From: JAFMDF01 sp965277445
GTDB taxonomy: Bacteria > Bacteroidota > Bacteroidia > Chitinophagales > Saprospiraceae
Length of the DNA: 64,000 nt
Assembly (NCBI GenBank): GCA_965277445.1
Contig: CBDICY010000013.1
Span: 1,984,001 to 2,048,000, forward strand
Reading direction: 5' to 3'
This document shows, one piece after another, positions 9,975 to 18,856 of this stretch. Made by a program: the position numbers and the translations under genes. The first letter of the stretch is position 1. Each line of letters begins with the position of its first letter. Under the pieces are notes generated by a model. The model ran no database searches. It worked only from the letters and a program-made list of their open reading frames with translations, and was not told where the DNA came from.

Positions 9975-11171
9975 ATGAAAAAAGCATACATCATTGGCAC
10001 CTGCGATACAAAATATGCAGAACTAAAATTTGTGCAACAACAAATCGAACAAGCAGGACAATCTACAAGATTAGTAGACGTCGGTACATTAACGCACGAT
10101 TTTGAGGTGGACATTTCTGCTAAAACAGTTGCAAACCATCACCCAAATAGAACAAGTTTTTTGGAAAAAAATGAAGGAAGAGGAGATGCAGTTACAGCCA
10201 TGTCAGAAGCACTAGAACATTTTTTACTAGCACAAAAGGACATTTCGGGCGTCATCGGATTAGGAGGTTCTGGTGGAACATCCTTGATTTCCAGAGGATT
10301 AAGAGCTTTGCCAGTTGGACTACCAAAAATAATGGTGTCAACTGTAGCTTCTGGAAATACTGCGCCGTATGTTGGTGCAAGTGACATTTTTATGCTCTAT
10401 TCCATTACAGACATTGCAGGGATAAACCAAATTTCTAATTCCATTTTAGGGAATGCCGCGAATGCTTTGATTGGAATGATACAACAACCGATTCCAGCCT
10501 ACGAAGTGACTAAACCAGCAGTTGGCATGACCATGTTTGGGGTTACGACTCCTTGTGTCACCCAAATTAGGGCAGCGATAGAAAAGGACTACGATTGTTT
10601 GATTTTTCATGCCACAGGACCAGGTGGACAATCTATGGAAAAATTGATTGATTCAGGTTTTATTACCAAGGTATTAGACCTGACGACCACCGAAGTTTGT
10701 GATTTACATGCAGGTGGCATTATGAGTGCGGGTGAAGATAGAATGGGCGCAATTATTCGTAAAAAAATTCCTTATATTGGTTCCGTTGGTGCCTTAGATA
10801 TGGTTAATTTTGGGGCATTGGCAACGGTGCCAACAAAATATAAAAAACGAAATTTATACGTGCATAATTCGGAAGTAACCTTAATGCGTACGAATGTGGA
10901 GGAAAATAAGGCGATGGGCAAATGGATTGCGGATAAGCTAAATAAAATGGAAGCGCCTGTTCGGTTTTTTATACCTGAAAAAGGCGTTTCTGTATTGTCT
11001 GTAGCAGGTCAACCTTTTTATGATGCAGCGGCAGATAACGCCTTATTTGATACTTTGGAAAAGGAGATTATTCAAACGGAAAATCGACAATTAATTCGAT
11101 TGCCTTTTGCTATTAATGATCTTGCTTTTTCGGAGGAAGTGGTGAAGGTTTTTAGGGCGTTGCATGCTTGA
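9975..11171 (+). CDS. Tm-1-like ATP-binding domain protein (UPF0261)
   Basis: 398 residues from the ATG at 9975. Start codons further upstream fall inside the hairpin repeat and are rejected. The N-terminus AYIIGTCDTKYAEL is typical of UPF0261/Tm-1-like proteins, as are the Gly-rich GLGGSGGTS and the segment FHATGPGGQSMEKLI. In plants and fungi this domain is fused to a TIM-barrel domain, the architecture of tomato Tm-1. Here the TIM barrel is the next gene (11360), followed by a cupin (12268), all in one direction. The family binds nucleotide, but its reaction is not established. It is probably cytoplasmic. Confidence 0.9.
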   Translation: MKKAYIIGTCDTKYAELKFVQQQIEQAGQSTRLVDVGTLTHDFEVDISAKTVANHHPNRTSFLEKNEGRGDAVTAMSEALEHFLLAQKDISGVIGLGGSGGTSLISRGLRALPVGLPKIMVSTVASGNTAPYVGASDIFMLYSITDIAGINQISNSILGNAANALIGMIQQPIPAYEVTKPAVGMTMFGVTTPCVTQIRAAIEKDYDCLIFHATGPGGQSMEKLIDSGFITKVLDLTTTEVCDLHAGGIMSAGEDRMGAIIRKKIPYIGSVGALDMVNFGALATVPTKYKKRNLYVHNSEVTLMRTNVEENKAMGKWIADKLNKMEAPVRFFIPEKGVSVLSVAGQPFYDAAADNALFDTLEKEIIQTENRQLIRLPFAINDLAFSEEVVKVFRALHA

Positions 11172-11284
11172 CAAATCATAGGTAACAACCAACTTCAATT
11201 GGTTGGTTCTGAATAAAGAATTGAAAACTAATATTTTAAACTAGCCAAATGAATTCTCGGTCAAACTGCCTGAGCAGCATTATA

Positions 11285-11308
11285 CATGGACATTCTTGTC
11301 CATGCTAC
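11285..11308 (-). repeat. Single GTAG-footed hairpin (REP-like)
   Basis: On the minus strand GTAG is followed by CATGGACA, the loop AGAA, then TGTCCATG. The 8-bp stem with 4-base loop matches the layout of the hairpins at 38776-38840, and the inner GACATTCTTGTC core is shared with the first of them. It lies in the 188-bp gap between the Tm-1-like and TIM-barrel genes. Confidence 0.65.
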
Positions 11309-11359
11309 GGTTCTAACATCAATAAACAATCTTGTTCATTTTAAAAATCATGTCATCCT

Positions 11360-12184
11360 GTGAATAGTAGAAAAAAAATACTAAAGCGTTTCTATAAAAT
11401 GATTGACAAAGGCATTCCCATCATAGGTGGTGGTGCAGGAACAGGCATTTCCGCCAAATGCGAAGAAGCGGGCGGAATCGACCTCATTGTTATTTATAAT
11501 TCTGGCAAATACCGAATGGCTGGTCGAGGGTCTTTATCGGGTTTATTAGCTTATGGCAATGCCAACGAAATAGTCGTAGAAATGGGCAAAGAAGTTATTA
11601 ATGTCGTGCAAAAAACACCCGTTTTAGCAGGCGTAAATGGCACAGACCCATTTGTGAATTTCGACTATTTTTTACCTCAATTAAAAGCGATGGGTTTTGC
11701 AGGAATTCAAAATTTCCCGACAGTTGGATTAATTGATGGCGTTTTTCGACAGAATTTGGAAGAAACGGGGATGAGTTATGCCAAAGAAATTGAAGTGATT
11801 AAAAAAGCGAGAAAATTAAAAATGCTAACAACGCCTTATGTTTTTTGTGCAGAAGATGCGATAAATATGACCAAAGCAGGAGCAGATATTATTGTTTGCC
11901 ACATGGGGTTAACCACCGCAGGATCGATTGGTGCAAAAACTGCCAAGACTTTAAAAAGCTGCGTTGGTTTAATTGATGATTGGGCAGCCGCCGCTAGAAA
12001 AATTCGAGAAGATGTGATTATTCTATGTCATGGTGGGCCGATTGCAATGCCTGATGACGCATCCTATATTTTGAAAAAATGTAAAAATATTCACGGCTTT
12101 TATGGCGCTAGTAGTATGGAACGCTTGCCGACAGAAATCGCCATTCAACAGCAAATTGAAGCTTTTAAGCAAATAAAATTTTAG
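11360..12184 (+). CDS. Phosphoenolpyruvate hydrolase family TIM-barrel protein
   Basis: A 274-residue member of the PEP-hydrolase-like family, homologous to the C-terminal half of plant Tm-1. The family signature PIIGGGAGTGISAK is near the N-terminus, then GVNGTDPF, FPTVGLIDG and a late ILCHGGPIAMPDD segment, fitting a TIM barrel. The start is taken as GTG at 11360 because SRKKILKRF aligns with the family's conserved N-terminus. An ATG at 11399 would cut this. It is probably co-transcribed with the Tm-1-like gene despite the hairpin between them. The two products may form a complex equal to the fused eukaryotic protein; this is inference. Confidence 0.88.
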   Translation: MNSRKKILKRFYKMIDKGIPIIGGGAGTGISAKCEEAGGIDLIVIYNSGKYRMAGRGSLSGLLAYGNANEIVVEMGKEVINVVQKTPVLAGVNGTDPFVNFDYFLPQLKAMGFAGIQNFPTVGLIDGVFRQNLEETGMSYAKEIEVIKKARKLKMLTTPYVFCAEDAINMTKAGADIIVCHMGLTTAGSIGAKTAKTLKSCVGLIDDWAAAARKIREDVIILCHGGPIAMPDDASYILKKCKNIHGFYGASSMERLPTEIAIQQQIEAFKQIKF

Positions 12185-12267
12185 ATAGTAAGTATTTGCA
12201 GTATGCTATACTCATCACTCATCATTTATAACTTCTACCTGTCGGCAGACAGGCATAACTCAAGCAG

Positions 12268-12663
12268 ATGGATTATTTTATTAAAAAAAACAAAAAGGAA
12301 GTAGAAACACTAGATTGGGGAAATCTAACCCGATTAAGTGGGCCAAAAAAGACCAATGCAAAGGATTTAGTGGTTATCGAAGTCAATATTGCCCCTGGGC
12401 AAGGACATGATTTTCACAAACATCCAAAGCAAGAAGAGGTCATTTATTGCATAAAGGGTAAAGTGGAACAATGGGTTGGACAAGAAAAACAGATTATTCG
12501 TGCGGGAGAATCCGTTTTTATTCCTGCAGATATGGTGCATGCCTCTTTTAATGTGGGGAAATCGGACGCTCGTCTATTAGCTATTTTAGGACCTTCTGTT
12601 GGGGAAGATGGGTATGAATTGGTGGAGGTTTATGAGGAAGCGCCTTGGAATACGTTGCGATGA
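12268..12663 (+). CDS. Cupin-domain protein
   Basis: A 131-residue single-domain cupin. Cupin motif 1 is readable as G46 ... H50-x-H52-x4-E57-x6-G64, and motif 2 supplies His91 in PADMVHASFN. This is a complete His3-Glu metal site. It is cytoplasmic and starts with ATG. It is the third gene in a row with the Tm-1-like and TIM-barrel genes, 83 bp after the latter. That suggests it handles a related small molecule, for example as an isomerase or dioxygenase. The specific reaction is unknown. Confidence 0.85.
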   Translation: MDYFIKKNKKEVETLDWGNLTRLSGPKKTNAKDLVVIEVNIAPGQGHDFHKHPKQEEVIYCIKGKVEQWVGQEKQIIRAGESVFIPADMVHASFNVGKSDARLLAILGPSVGEDGYELVEVYEEAPWNTLR

Positions 12664-12702
12664 TTTAGCGGATAGTTGATTTTTGATTTGACAAATTAGA
12701 TA

Positions 12703-12812
12703 GGATGGTAAACAGATTTGGACGGATTTAACGGATTCAAACAGATTTTCTTTAATCCATAAAAAAAATCCGTTTGAACCCGTTAAATCCGTTTGTACCC
12801 GTTTATCAATCC
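12703..12812. repeat. Imperfect inverted repeat of ACGGATTT words
   Basis: Two arms of about 50 bp are imperfect inverse complements, both containing the words CGGATTTAACGG and TTCAAAC. They lie between the convergent ends of the cupin and M20 peptidase genes, where a folded transcript could end transcription from either side. Confidence 0.6.
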
Positions 12813-12841
12813 TCCTAGCTCGTAACTTATATAAATAGACA

Positions 12842-14347
12842 TTACTCATAAGCCGTCCGCATAATTCCATAAAAAGTTTTAATTGAATTGGTCAAATAAT
12901 CAATTCTAAAATTCTCATTGGGGCTATGCTGATTATTATCTGAATTAACCATCGGAACAATAATCGCAGGAATATTCAACTGATTGATAAAAGAAGAAAT
13001 GGGTACTGTACCACCCATAATTCTAACTTTTACAGGATCTTGTTGATACGTATTTTTAATCGCTTTTTCCAACCATTTGCCTGTTGGCGCATTCATTGCT
13101 GTCCGAAAGGGTAGGGTAGCACCACCTGAATAGAGGTAACAAATTTTAGGATATTTTAAACGTTCTTCTGTTGTTGGTTCTTTAGAAACAATATGATACC
13201 CCTGCTTTTCGATATGTTTTTTGATGAGTGCCACTAATCGCTTTGGGTCACTTTCTGGAACTAATCGCATATCAATGGCTGCCGTTGTTTTATCAGGTAC
13301 AATGGTTCTGGCTTGACTGCCGACCCAAGCGGATGCCATACCTCTTACATTTAGGGAAGGAAATTGAAGTGCTTCTTGATAATTAGTACCCACTTGTTCT
13401 GGTTCAGCAATTTCTAATAATTTTAGAATGTCTTCCTTTTTATCAGGAACGGCTGCCATTATTTCCGCTGCGGCTTTGTCCCAAGCAATGCCATCATAAT
13501 ATCCTTCAATTAAAACCTTACCTGTTTGGTCTTTCATGGAAGCTAATAAATGGGCCATCATAAAATTGGGATTGGGGGCATAATTGCCGTAATGTCCACT
13601 ATGTTGAGGTTTGGACGCACCAAAAACAGTTAGATTAACAGTAGTAATACCTCGGCACCCAAAAATTAAAGTAGGTTGCCCTGAAATATGAACAGGCCCA
13701 TCATTGATAATCAACGCATCTGCTTTTAATAAATGTTCATATTCCGCTACCGCTTCTGCTAGATATTTACTACCCATTTCCTCTTCGCTATCCAAGATTA
13801 CTTTAAGGTTAAAGGCAGGTTTTCTACCTTCTTTTTTGAGTAAATCCATCGCATGTAAAAAGCCAATAATTGGGCCTTTGTCATCTGCGGCAGAGCGACC
13901 GAAAATTCGCCAATTGGGATCAACTGCTTCGCCAACATTTTCCCAAGGAAATGCTTGCCATTCGCCATTTCCGTCTGCCTTTTTTAAGACCGCTTGATAA
14001 GGATCGGCTTGATCCCATTTCGAAGGGGCAACAGGCTGACCATCTAAATGCATATAAAATAGAATGGTCGGTAAATCGGTATCAATTATTTGTTCAGCTA
14101 ACAAAAGTGGATTGCCTTTATTGGCTAACGGCTGGGTTTTAAACCCTCTTTTTTGAAAAGCAGTCGTTAACCAATCTATATTTTTTTGAATGTCTTTTGG
14201 CGATAAGCCACTATTAGGAATGCTGACCAATTCTTTTAATTCCCATAAAGCAGGTAGGGTTTGTTCTTGAAATGGGGATTTTTGGGCAGATAAAAAAGTC
14301 GTTATTAGAATAAGTAGCGACAATAGGAATAGCCGAAATAGATTCAT
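12842..14347 (-). CDS. Secreted M20 family metallopeptidase (dipeptidase-like)
   Basis: A 501-residue exported zinc peptidase with a signal peptide (hydrophobic to about residue 20, cut near SAQ). Metal site residues are visible: His100 and Asp102 in FYMHLDGQP, Asp155 in the SAADDKGP segment, the EEEMGS acidic pair at 188-193, and a late His in NNQHSPNENF. The central segment FGCRGITTVNLTVFGA fits the M20 dimerisation domain. It likely removes amino acids from short peptides in the periplasm. It appears monocistronic, with the inverted repeat at 12703-12812 downstream. Confidence 0.9.
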   Translation of the reverse strand: MNLFRLFLLSLLILITTFLSAQKSPFQEQTLPALWELKELVSIPNSGLSPKDIQKNIDWLTTAFQKRGFKTQPLANKGNPLLLAEQIIDTDLPTILFYMHLDGQPVAPSKWDQADPYQAVLKKADGNGEWQAFPWENVGEAVDPNWRIFGRSAADDKGPIIGFLHAMDLLKKEGRKPAFNLKVILDSEEEMGSKYLAEAVAEYEHLLKADALIINDGPVHISGQPTLIFGCRGITTVNLTVFGASKPQHSGHYGNYAPNPNFMMAHLLASMKDQTGKVLIEGYYDGIAWDKAAAEIMAAVPDKKEDILKLLEIAEPEQVGTNYQEALQFPSLNVRGMASAWVGSQARTIVPDKTTAAIDMRLVPESDPKRLVALIKKHIEKQGYHIVSKEPTTEERLKYPKICYLYSGGATLPFRTAMNAPTGKWLEKAIKNTYQQDPVKVRIMGGTVPISSFINQLNIPAIIVPMVNSDNNQHSPNENFRIDYLTNSIKTFYGIMRTAYE

Positions 14348-14457
14348 GTTTAATAAATATTGAGTTGATAATGTGTCAAAAATAGCAGCGTTTTTTGGTT
14401 TTACCTAATTTGAGGTCTTTTTACCACAGGGATGCGGAGAACACAAAGATCATTGAG

Positions 14458-14622
14458 TTTTTTGACGAGTATAGCTTGAATTTTACTATATAGTGGATAT
14501 TGTGCATAAAGTTTTTGATTGGCATAGTCCAAATTATTGGATTAGGTACATTTTTAGATTTAGTTATGTTTACTTTGTCAGCATTGTTCCTTTGTGGTAA
14601 ATTAAGCTATATTCGTCAAAAA
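14458..14622. repeat. Inverted repeat in the gap upstream of the OmpA-family gene
   Basis: The left arm 14458-14486 (GACGAGTATAGCTTGAATTTTAC) and the right arm about 14597-14622 (GTAAATTAAGCTATATTCGTC) are imperfect inverse complements about 110 bp apart. Further out, a TTTACCACA word is also mirrored. The 438-bp gap between the divergent M20 and OmpA genes holds no recognisable gene. Confidence 0.5.
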
Positions 14623-14785
14623 CTATATGGACTTTATGAACTATATGGTAAAAATAATTGATGTAATTTATGCGTGGAAAATTTCATTTATTAACAAAAA
14701 TCACTACATTGTAGCCTTCCCTCCAACAACTTTGACCAACCTACTATTTCCCATCTTTTTTGATACTTTTTGGAAATTAAAAATT

Positions 14786-16411
14786 ATGCACTTTAAGACG
14801 GTTATTTTATTTTTATTTCTACTAAATACAACAATAACGGAAGGGCAACATAAGTTGACTTTAGAACCTCTATCAAGTGAGATTAACTCTTCTTTATATG
14901 ACGAAATAGCGCCGATTGTAAGCCATGATGGGCAAACAATTTACTTTACTAGAGTTGGTCATCCAAATTTTGATAAAACATTGGAAGTCAATGGAAAAGA
15001 TATGTCTTTAACCTTATCTCCTAGCCAATATGATGTTTATCTAGCCAATATTTATTCCAGAATTTCAGGTACTCGAATTAGAAATGCTGGTAAGTCTGCC
15101 TATAATCAAGATGTTTGGATTGCGCAATTTAAAGATAATGAATTTCAGACCTTACATCACCCTGGACCTCCTTTAAATAATGCCTTACCCAACAGTATTT
15201 GTGCGTTGACGCCTGACGATGATGCTTTTTTAGTATTGAATCAATTTTTGCCTGGTGGTGGGATGAATGAAGGTTTCTCCATTATTCAAAAAAATGGAAC
15301 CGATTGGTCTTTTCCTAAGCCAGTACAAATTGAAAATTATTATACAACGGGCAAAGATGTTAATGTCACTATGAGTCCTGATGGAGAAGTATTAATTATG
15401 TCTTTAAAGCGAGCGGGTGGTTATGGACAAAATGATTTGTATGTCTCCTTTAAAAATGAGGTAGGTGGATGGACAGAACCCATGAATTTGGGTAAAAATA
15501 TTAATTCTAAATTATCAGAAGATACGCCGACGATTTCAGAAGATAAAAAGACCATTTATTTTTCTTCTAATCGAACGAATACAATGGGCGGCAGAGATAT
15601 TTTTCGTAGTAGAAGAAATAGCGATAATTGGACAGATTGGGCAATCCCTCGTCGATTTATAGCGCCCATTAATTCTAATCAAGATGATTCTCAACCTTGT
15701 TTTAATGATCGAACAGGCTACCTATATTTTACGTCTAACCGAGCAGGTTCAGCAGATATTTACAGGGTAAGAGTAGCTAATCCAAAGCGAGATGAAGTAT
15801 TGATCAAAGGTAAGATTATCAATGCTTCAACCAATGAACCAATGGCAGGAAAAGTGCTCTATGGACCGAATGATTTAGGGCATTTTTTGCGCTATTTTAA
15901 ATCCAAAGATGGGGCATTTGAATTTCGTATTCCTAAAGGTCAGACTTTTAAAGTGTGTGCAGAACAAGCCGATTTTTTAAGTCCTCAGCAAACCATAATT
16001 ACCAAAAAAGGCAAGTATTATCCGACCCAAGAAATTACGCTATTAATGACCCCGATTCAAGCGGATATGGAGATTCAAATAGCGCCGATTTATTTCAAAC
16101 AATCTGAATCATCTATTTTAACTAAATCTTATGCGGCTTTAGATAATTTATTGAAAATTCTACAAGATAATGAAAGTATGCATATTCAAATTGATGGGCA
16201 TACAGAGAAAAAAGGAGACGCTCAATTTTTATTAGATTTATCCGAAGCGAGGGCTTTTGCCATTAAACGTTATTTGATGGACAAAGGAATTGATAGTGAA
16301 CGTTTGGCAACTAAAGGATATGGTGGTACTCGACCTGTGAAAATTAGTAAACGAGAGGATTTGCGGCAAAAGAATCGGCGGGTGGAGATTCGGATTACTA
16401 GAGTGGAGTAG
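14786..16411 (+). CDS. PD40 propeller / OmpA-family envelope protein
   Basis: 541 residues from the ATG at 14786, which begins a normal signal peptide (MHFKTVILFLFLLNTTITEG). The longer frame from 14627 would bury it. After the signal come WD40-like PD40 repeats (YDEIAPIVSHDGQTIYF, DTPTISEDKKTIYFSSNR, DDSQPCFNDRTGYLYF). Next is a carboxypeptidase-regulatory-like beta-sandwich (IKGKIINASTNEPMAG), then a C-terminal OmpA/MotB peptidoglycan-binding domain with IDGHTEKKGD, LSEARA and KNRRVEI. It is expected to be an outer-membrane or periplasmic protein anchored to peptidoglycan. PD40-OmpA proteins of this kind occur widely in Bacteroidota and some work with T9SS (PorE-like), but this role is not shown here. 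Confidence 0.88.
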   Translation: MHFKTVILFLFLLNTTITEGQHKLTLEPLSSEINSSLYDEIAPIVSHDGQTIYFTRVGHPNFDKTLEVNGKDMSLTLSPSQYDVYLANIYSRISGTRIRNAGKSAYNQDVWIAQFKDNEFQTLHHPGPPLNNALPNSICALTPDDDAFLVLNQFLPGGGMNEGFSIIQKNGTDWSFPKPVQIENYYTTGKDVNVTMSPDGEVLIMSLKRAGGYGQNDLYVSFKNEVGGWTEPMNLGKNINSKLSEDTPTISEDKKTIYFSSNRTNTMGGRDIFRSRRNSDNWTDWAIPRRFIAPINSNQDDSQPCFNDRTGYLYFTSNRAGSADIYRVRVANPKRDEVLIKGKIINASTNEPMAGKVLYGPNDLGHFLRYFKSKDGAFEFRIPKGQTFKVCAEQADFLSPQQTIITKKGKYYPTQEITLLMTPIQADMEIQIAPIYFKQSESSILTKSYAALDNLLKILQDNESMHIQIDGHTEKKGDAQFLLDLSEARAFAIKRYLMDKGIDSERLATKGYGGTRPVKISKREDLRQKNRRVEIRITRVE

Positions 16412-16424
16412 TTGGAAAAGAAAT

Positions 16425-16847
16425 TTAATCTGGTGGATGTCCATGACCAATTAGGACGCCTCGTAAGTTCATGGTTTCTTGTCTATTAGTTTTTAATCTA
16501 AGAATAGTAGCTTGTCCAATAGGTGTTAGACCTTCCATTTCAAGAAGATTGTCACTCCATTTAAAGTGTATATGCCAATGGTCTTTTCTTGGATGGAATA
16601 ATGGAACAACATTTTTAGATAACGGGTCGGTAGCTGAGGTGGCGATATGTTTTGAGCCATTACATGCATCACAAGCTCTTGCTAAATTGTTCAAGAAATT
16701 TGAACCACCTTTAGAAGTTGGAATAATATGCTCATTGGTATGTCTTCCTGGAACATAATCTTCTAAACATTTACAATATTCACAACATCCTCTAGCTAAA
16801 TTATTTAATGCTGTTTGAAGTTTCTTAGAAATGTAAATTTTAGGCAT
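16425..16847 (-). CDS. HNH endonuclease
   Basis: A 140-residue HNH nuclease. Two CxxC pairs (C22/C25 and C59/C62) form a structural zinc site around the catalytic segment EHIIPTSKGGSNFLNNL, with His40 and the downstream Asn as HNH residues and NGSKH closing the motif. Its ATG lies 8 bp inside the 3' end of the gene at 16840, so the two are translationally coupled. HNH proteins this small can be homing, restriction or defence nucleases. No target or methyltransferase is nearby. Confidence 0.88.
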   Translation of the reverse strand: MPKIYISKKLQTALNNLARGCCEYCKCLEDYVPGRHTNEHIIPTSKGGSNFLNNLARACDACNGSKHIATSATDPLSKNVVPLFHPRKDHWHIHFKWSDNLLEMEGLTPIGQATILRLKTNRQETMNLRGVLIGHGHPPD

Positions 16848-17253
16848 AAATGCTTTCTCTTGGTTTTATTTTTAGGCGGATGCGTACATCATTAAGTGAT
16901 ATGTCCCATAATTTTGCTAATTCAAGCATTAGTTTTGTTCTGTCTACTGCCCATTTTCCAGTTACTTTTGTTAGTTTTAGAAACTCTTGATTTTCTTCTA
17001 CAGTCATGGTTTCTAATTCTAGTTTACTAGCTAAGGCATCATATCTTTTCCAGAATTCGTTGGAAGGTCCTCCATTTTTAATTTTTTGGATTAACGCTTT
17101 TTCCTTTTTTTTCTTTTCAGGCGCTTTTTTCTTTTCAAGAATATTTAATGCCTGGTTGACAAAACCTTCTAAATCCGCAATGTGTAATTGGGCGATACCT
17201 TTCAGTATATCCTCAATTTGCACTTGACCTGATTTGGTAGGAATAGTTTTCAT
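16840..17253 (-). CDS. Small protein coupled to the HNH endonuclease
   Basis: 137 residues, rich in Lys and Glu, predicted mostly helical with a charged EKKKAPEKKKKEKA linker near residues 45-60. There is no signal peptide and no catalytic motif. I do not recognise a named domain. Its stop overlaps the start of the HNH gene by 8 bp, which implies one transcript and linked dosage. A reasonable guess is an accessory or control subunit for the nuclease. The C-terminal part (SLNDVRIRLKIKPRESIYA) could be a DNA- or partner-binding segment. Confidence 0.75.
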   Translation of the reverse strand: MKTIPTKSGQVQIEDILKGIAQLHIADLEGFVNQALNILEKKKAPEKKKKEKALIQKIKNGGPSNEFWKRYDALASKLELETMTVEENQEFLKLTKVTGKWAVDRTKLMLELAKLWDISLNDVRIRLKIKPRESIYA

Positions 17254-17338
17254 AAATTATTTTTTTATAAAAATAGGGTTTTTCTTTTATAAGTCAAAAT
17301 CTAAATAAAACCTTATTTTTAGGCTAAAATCAAAAAAT

Positions 17339-18718
17339 ATGCAAAATCTACTCGCTTTTTTCTTAGTATTATCAAGTTTATTCCTAATAAACTGCCAATC
17401 AAAAGAAACCCCAAAAACTAATCTAATCATTAATCTTGCTGGAACTGGCCCTGATAAATTAGACGTTTTCCATATTGGAAAAGAAATACACCACCAAGTG
17501 ACCGCTCAAAAAGATAGTTTAGCACTTGACCTTAAAGAAGCGACTATTTTAGATTTAACACAGCGAAGAGACCACCATTATGTTTATGTAACACCGAATT
17601 CAACGCTTAACATTGATACCTTAAGTGTGCCAGAATTGATGCTAGGTATAAGAGAAAATCCATCTAAAGAGAATCAATACTTAGTCGATTTTGCTACTTT
17701 AATAGCAGCACAATCAACGGAATTTTTTACGCCTGATATGAGTAAAAAGGGAGTAGATAGTTTTTTACTATTAGTACAACAAAAGTATAAACCACTTGAT
17801 AAATTAGTCGCTCAAATAAAAAAGGAAGAGATGGTAAGTCCATCTTTTAAGAAAGCATTAGTTTATAGATTAGTTGCCAATCGAGGCAACGATCTACTGA
17901 CTTATAACAACATGTATAATTATTGGCATAAAGCACATCCTGAATTACCTAATGGATTCTATAGCGAATTGGAGGCTTTAGATTTTTCAGATCCTAGTCT
18001 GATGATTTTTGAAGAAGGCAGACGATTAGGGCTTTCTTGGAATAATAAAGATATTTCCTATAATGATTATAACTCGGTTAGTGCTTATTATGCGGCTTGT
18101 TTAGCAAATATGGATAAAACAAATCCAGCTTCTCTACTTCGAGATTATTGTTTTTTTGATATGGTGGATAGTGATGTGAATTTTGGCGGTGGTATTGATG
18201 GTGCTGATTCTATGATAACTGTTTTTAAGGAGACTGTTTCCAATAAATATTTAAATAATAAACTAGACGAAACGATCGAGCCTTGGTTAACTTTAAAAGC
18301 AGGTTTGGATGCCCCTAATTTTATTGCTAAAAAAAGAGATGATGTGGAAGTGCCGCTTTCTGATTTGAAAGGGAAACGCGTTTATATTGATGTTTGGGCA
18401 ACTTGGTGTGGCCCTTGTATTCGAGAGATTCCTGCACTTAAAAAATTAGAAGCTGAACTGCATGACGAAAATATTGAATTTGTTAGTATTTCTATTGATG
18501 AAGCCAAAGACAAAGAAAAATGGTTGACTTTTATTGAAGAAAAGGCATTAACAGGTTTGCAATTAATGGCGGAAAATGATTGGAAATCAGATATTGCTAC
18601 CGCCTATAATATTAAAGGTATTCCTCGTTTTTTATTGATTGATGAGGCGGGTAAAATTATTAGTGCGAATGCGCCTCGACCTTCAAGTCCGGATATTAAA
18701 GAGGTGTTGTTGAATTAG
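17339..18718 (+). CDS. TlpA-family thiol-disulfide reductase lipoprotein
   Basis: 459 residues. The lipoprotein signal ends FLINC (Cys19). Residues to about 320 form a Bacteroidota-specific helical/beta domain, followed by a thioredoxin fold with WATWCGPC (Cys357, Cys360) and the cis-Pro segment KGIPRFLLID. This arrangement is typical of TlpA/ResA-like reductases tethered in the periplasm, which reduce disulfides, for example in cytochrome c maturation. It may help mature the CxxCH protein at 1217, but the distance makes this speculative. It starts with ATG and is divergent from the HNH pair. Confidence 0.9.
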   Translation: MQNLLAFFLVLSSLFLINCQSKETPKTNLIINLAGTGPDKLDVFHIGKEIHHQVTAQKDSLALDLKEATILDLTQRRDHHYVYVTPNSTLNIDTLSVPELMLGIRENPSKENQYLVDFATLIAAQSTEFFTPDMSKKGVDSFLLLVQQKYKPLDKLVAQIKKEEMVSPSFKKALVYRLVANRGNDLLTYNNMYNYWHKAHPELPNGFYSELEALDFSDPSLMIFEEGRRLGLSWNNKDISYNDYNSVSAYYAACLANMDKTNPASLLRDYCFFDMVDSDVNFGGGIDGADSMITVFKETVSNKYLNNKLDETIEPWLTLKAGLDAPNFIAKKRDDVEVPLSDLKGKRVYIDVWATWCGPCIREIPALKKLEAELHDENIEFVSISIDEAKDKEKWLTFIEEKALTGLQLMAENDWKSDIATAYNIKGIPRFLLIDEAGKIISANAPRPSSPDIKEVLLN

Positions 18719-18745
18719 AAAAGTGAGGGTAACTAAAAATAAAGT

Positions 18746-18763
18746 ACGACTCGGGAGAGTCGT
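18746..18763 (+). terminator. Hairpin after the TlpA-family gene
   Basis: Stem ACGACTC/GAGTCGT with a GGGA tetraloop, 28 bp after the stop. There is only a weak T-rich tail, so termination efficiency is uncertain. Confidence 0.45.
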
Positions 18764-18782
18764 GTTACTTATCCATTGAAAA

Positions 18783-18813
18783 ACAAGGCGACTGCGGAAA
18801 ACAGTCGCCTTGT
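18783..18813 (-). terminator. Rho-independent terminator of the giant T9SS gene
   Basis: A perfect 12-bp GC-rich stem (ACAAGGCGACTG with its complement) and a 7-base loop. On the minus strand it is followed by a run of five T. It lies 44 bp beyond the stop of the 3.3-kilo-residue protein gene. Confidence 0.75.
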
Positions 18814-18856
18814 AAGGGTAAAATAAAAATTATGAATTGAGTAAGATTGTTTGATT

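Noticed and set aside
14627..14785. Longer N-terminus for the OmpA-family protein
   Set aside because: It would place 53 residues ahead of a clear signal peptide and overlaps the intergenic inverted repeat.
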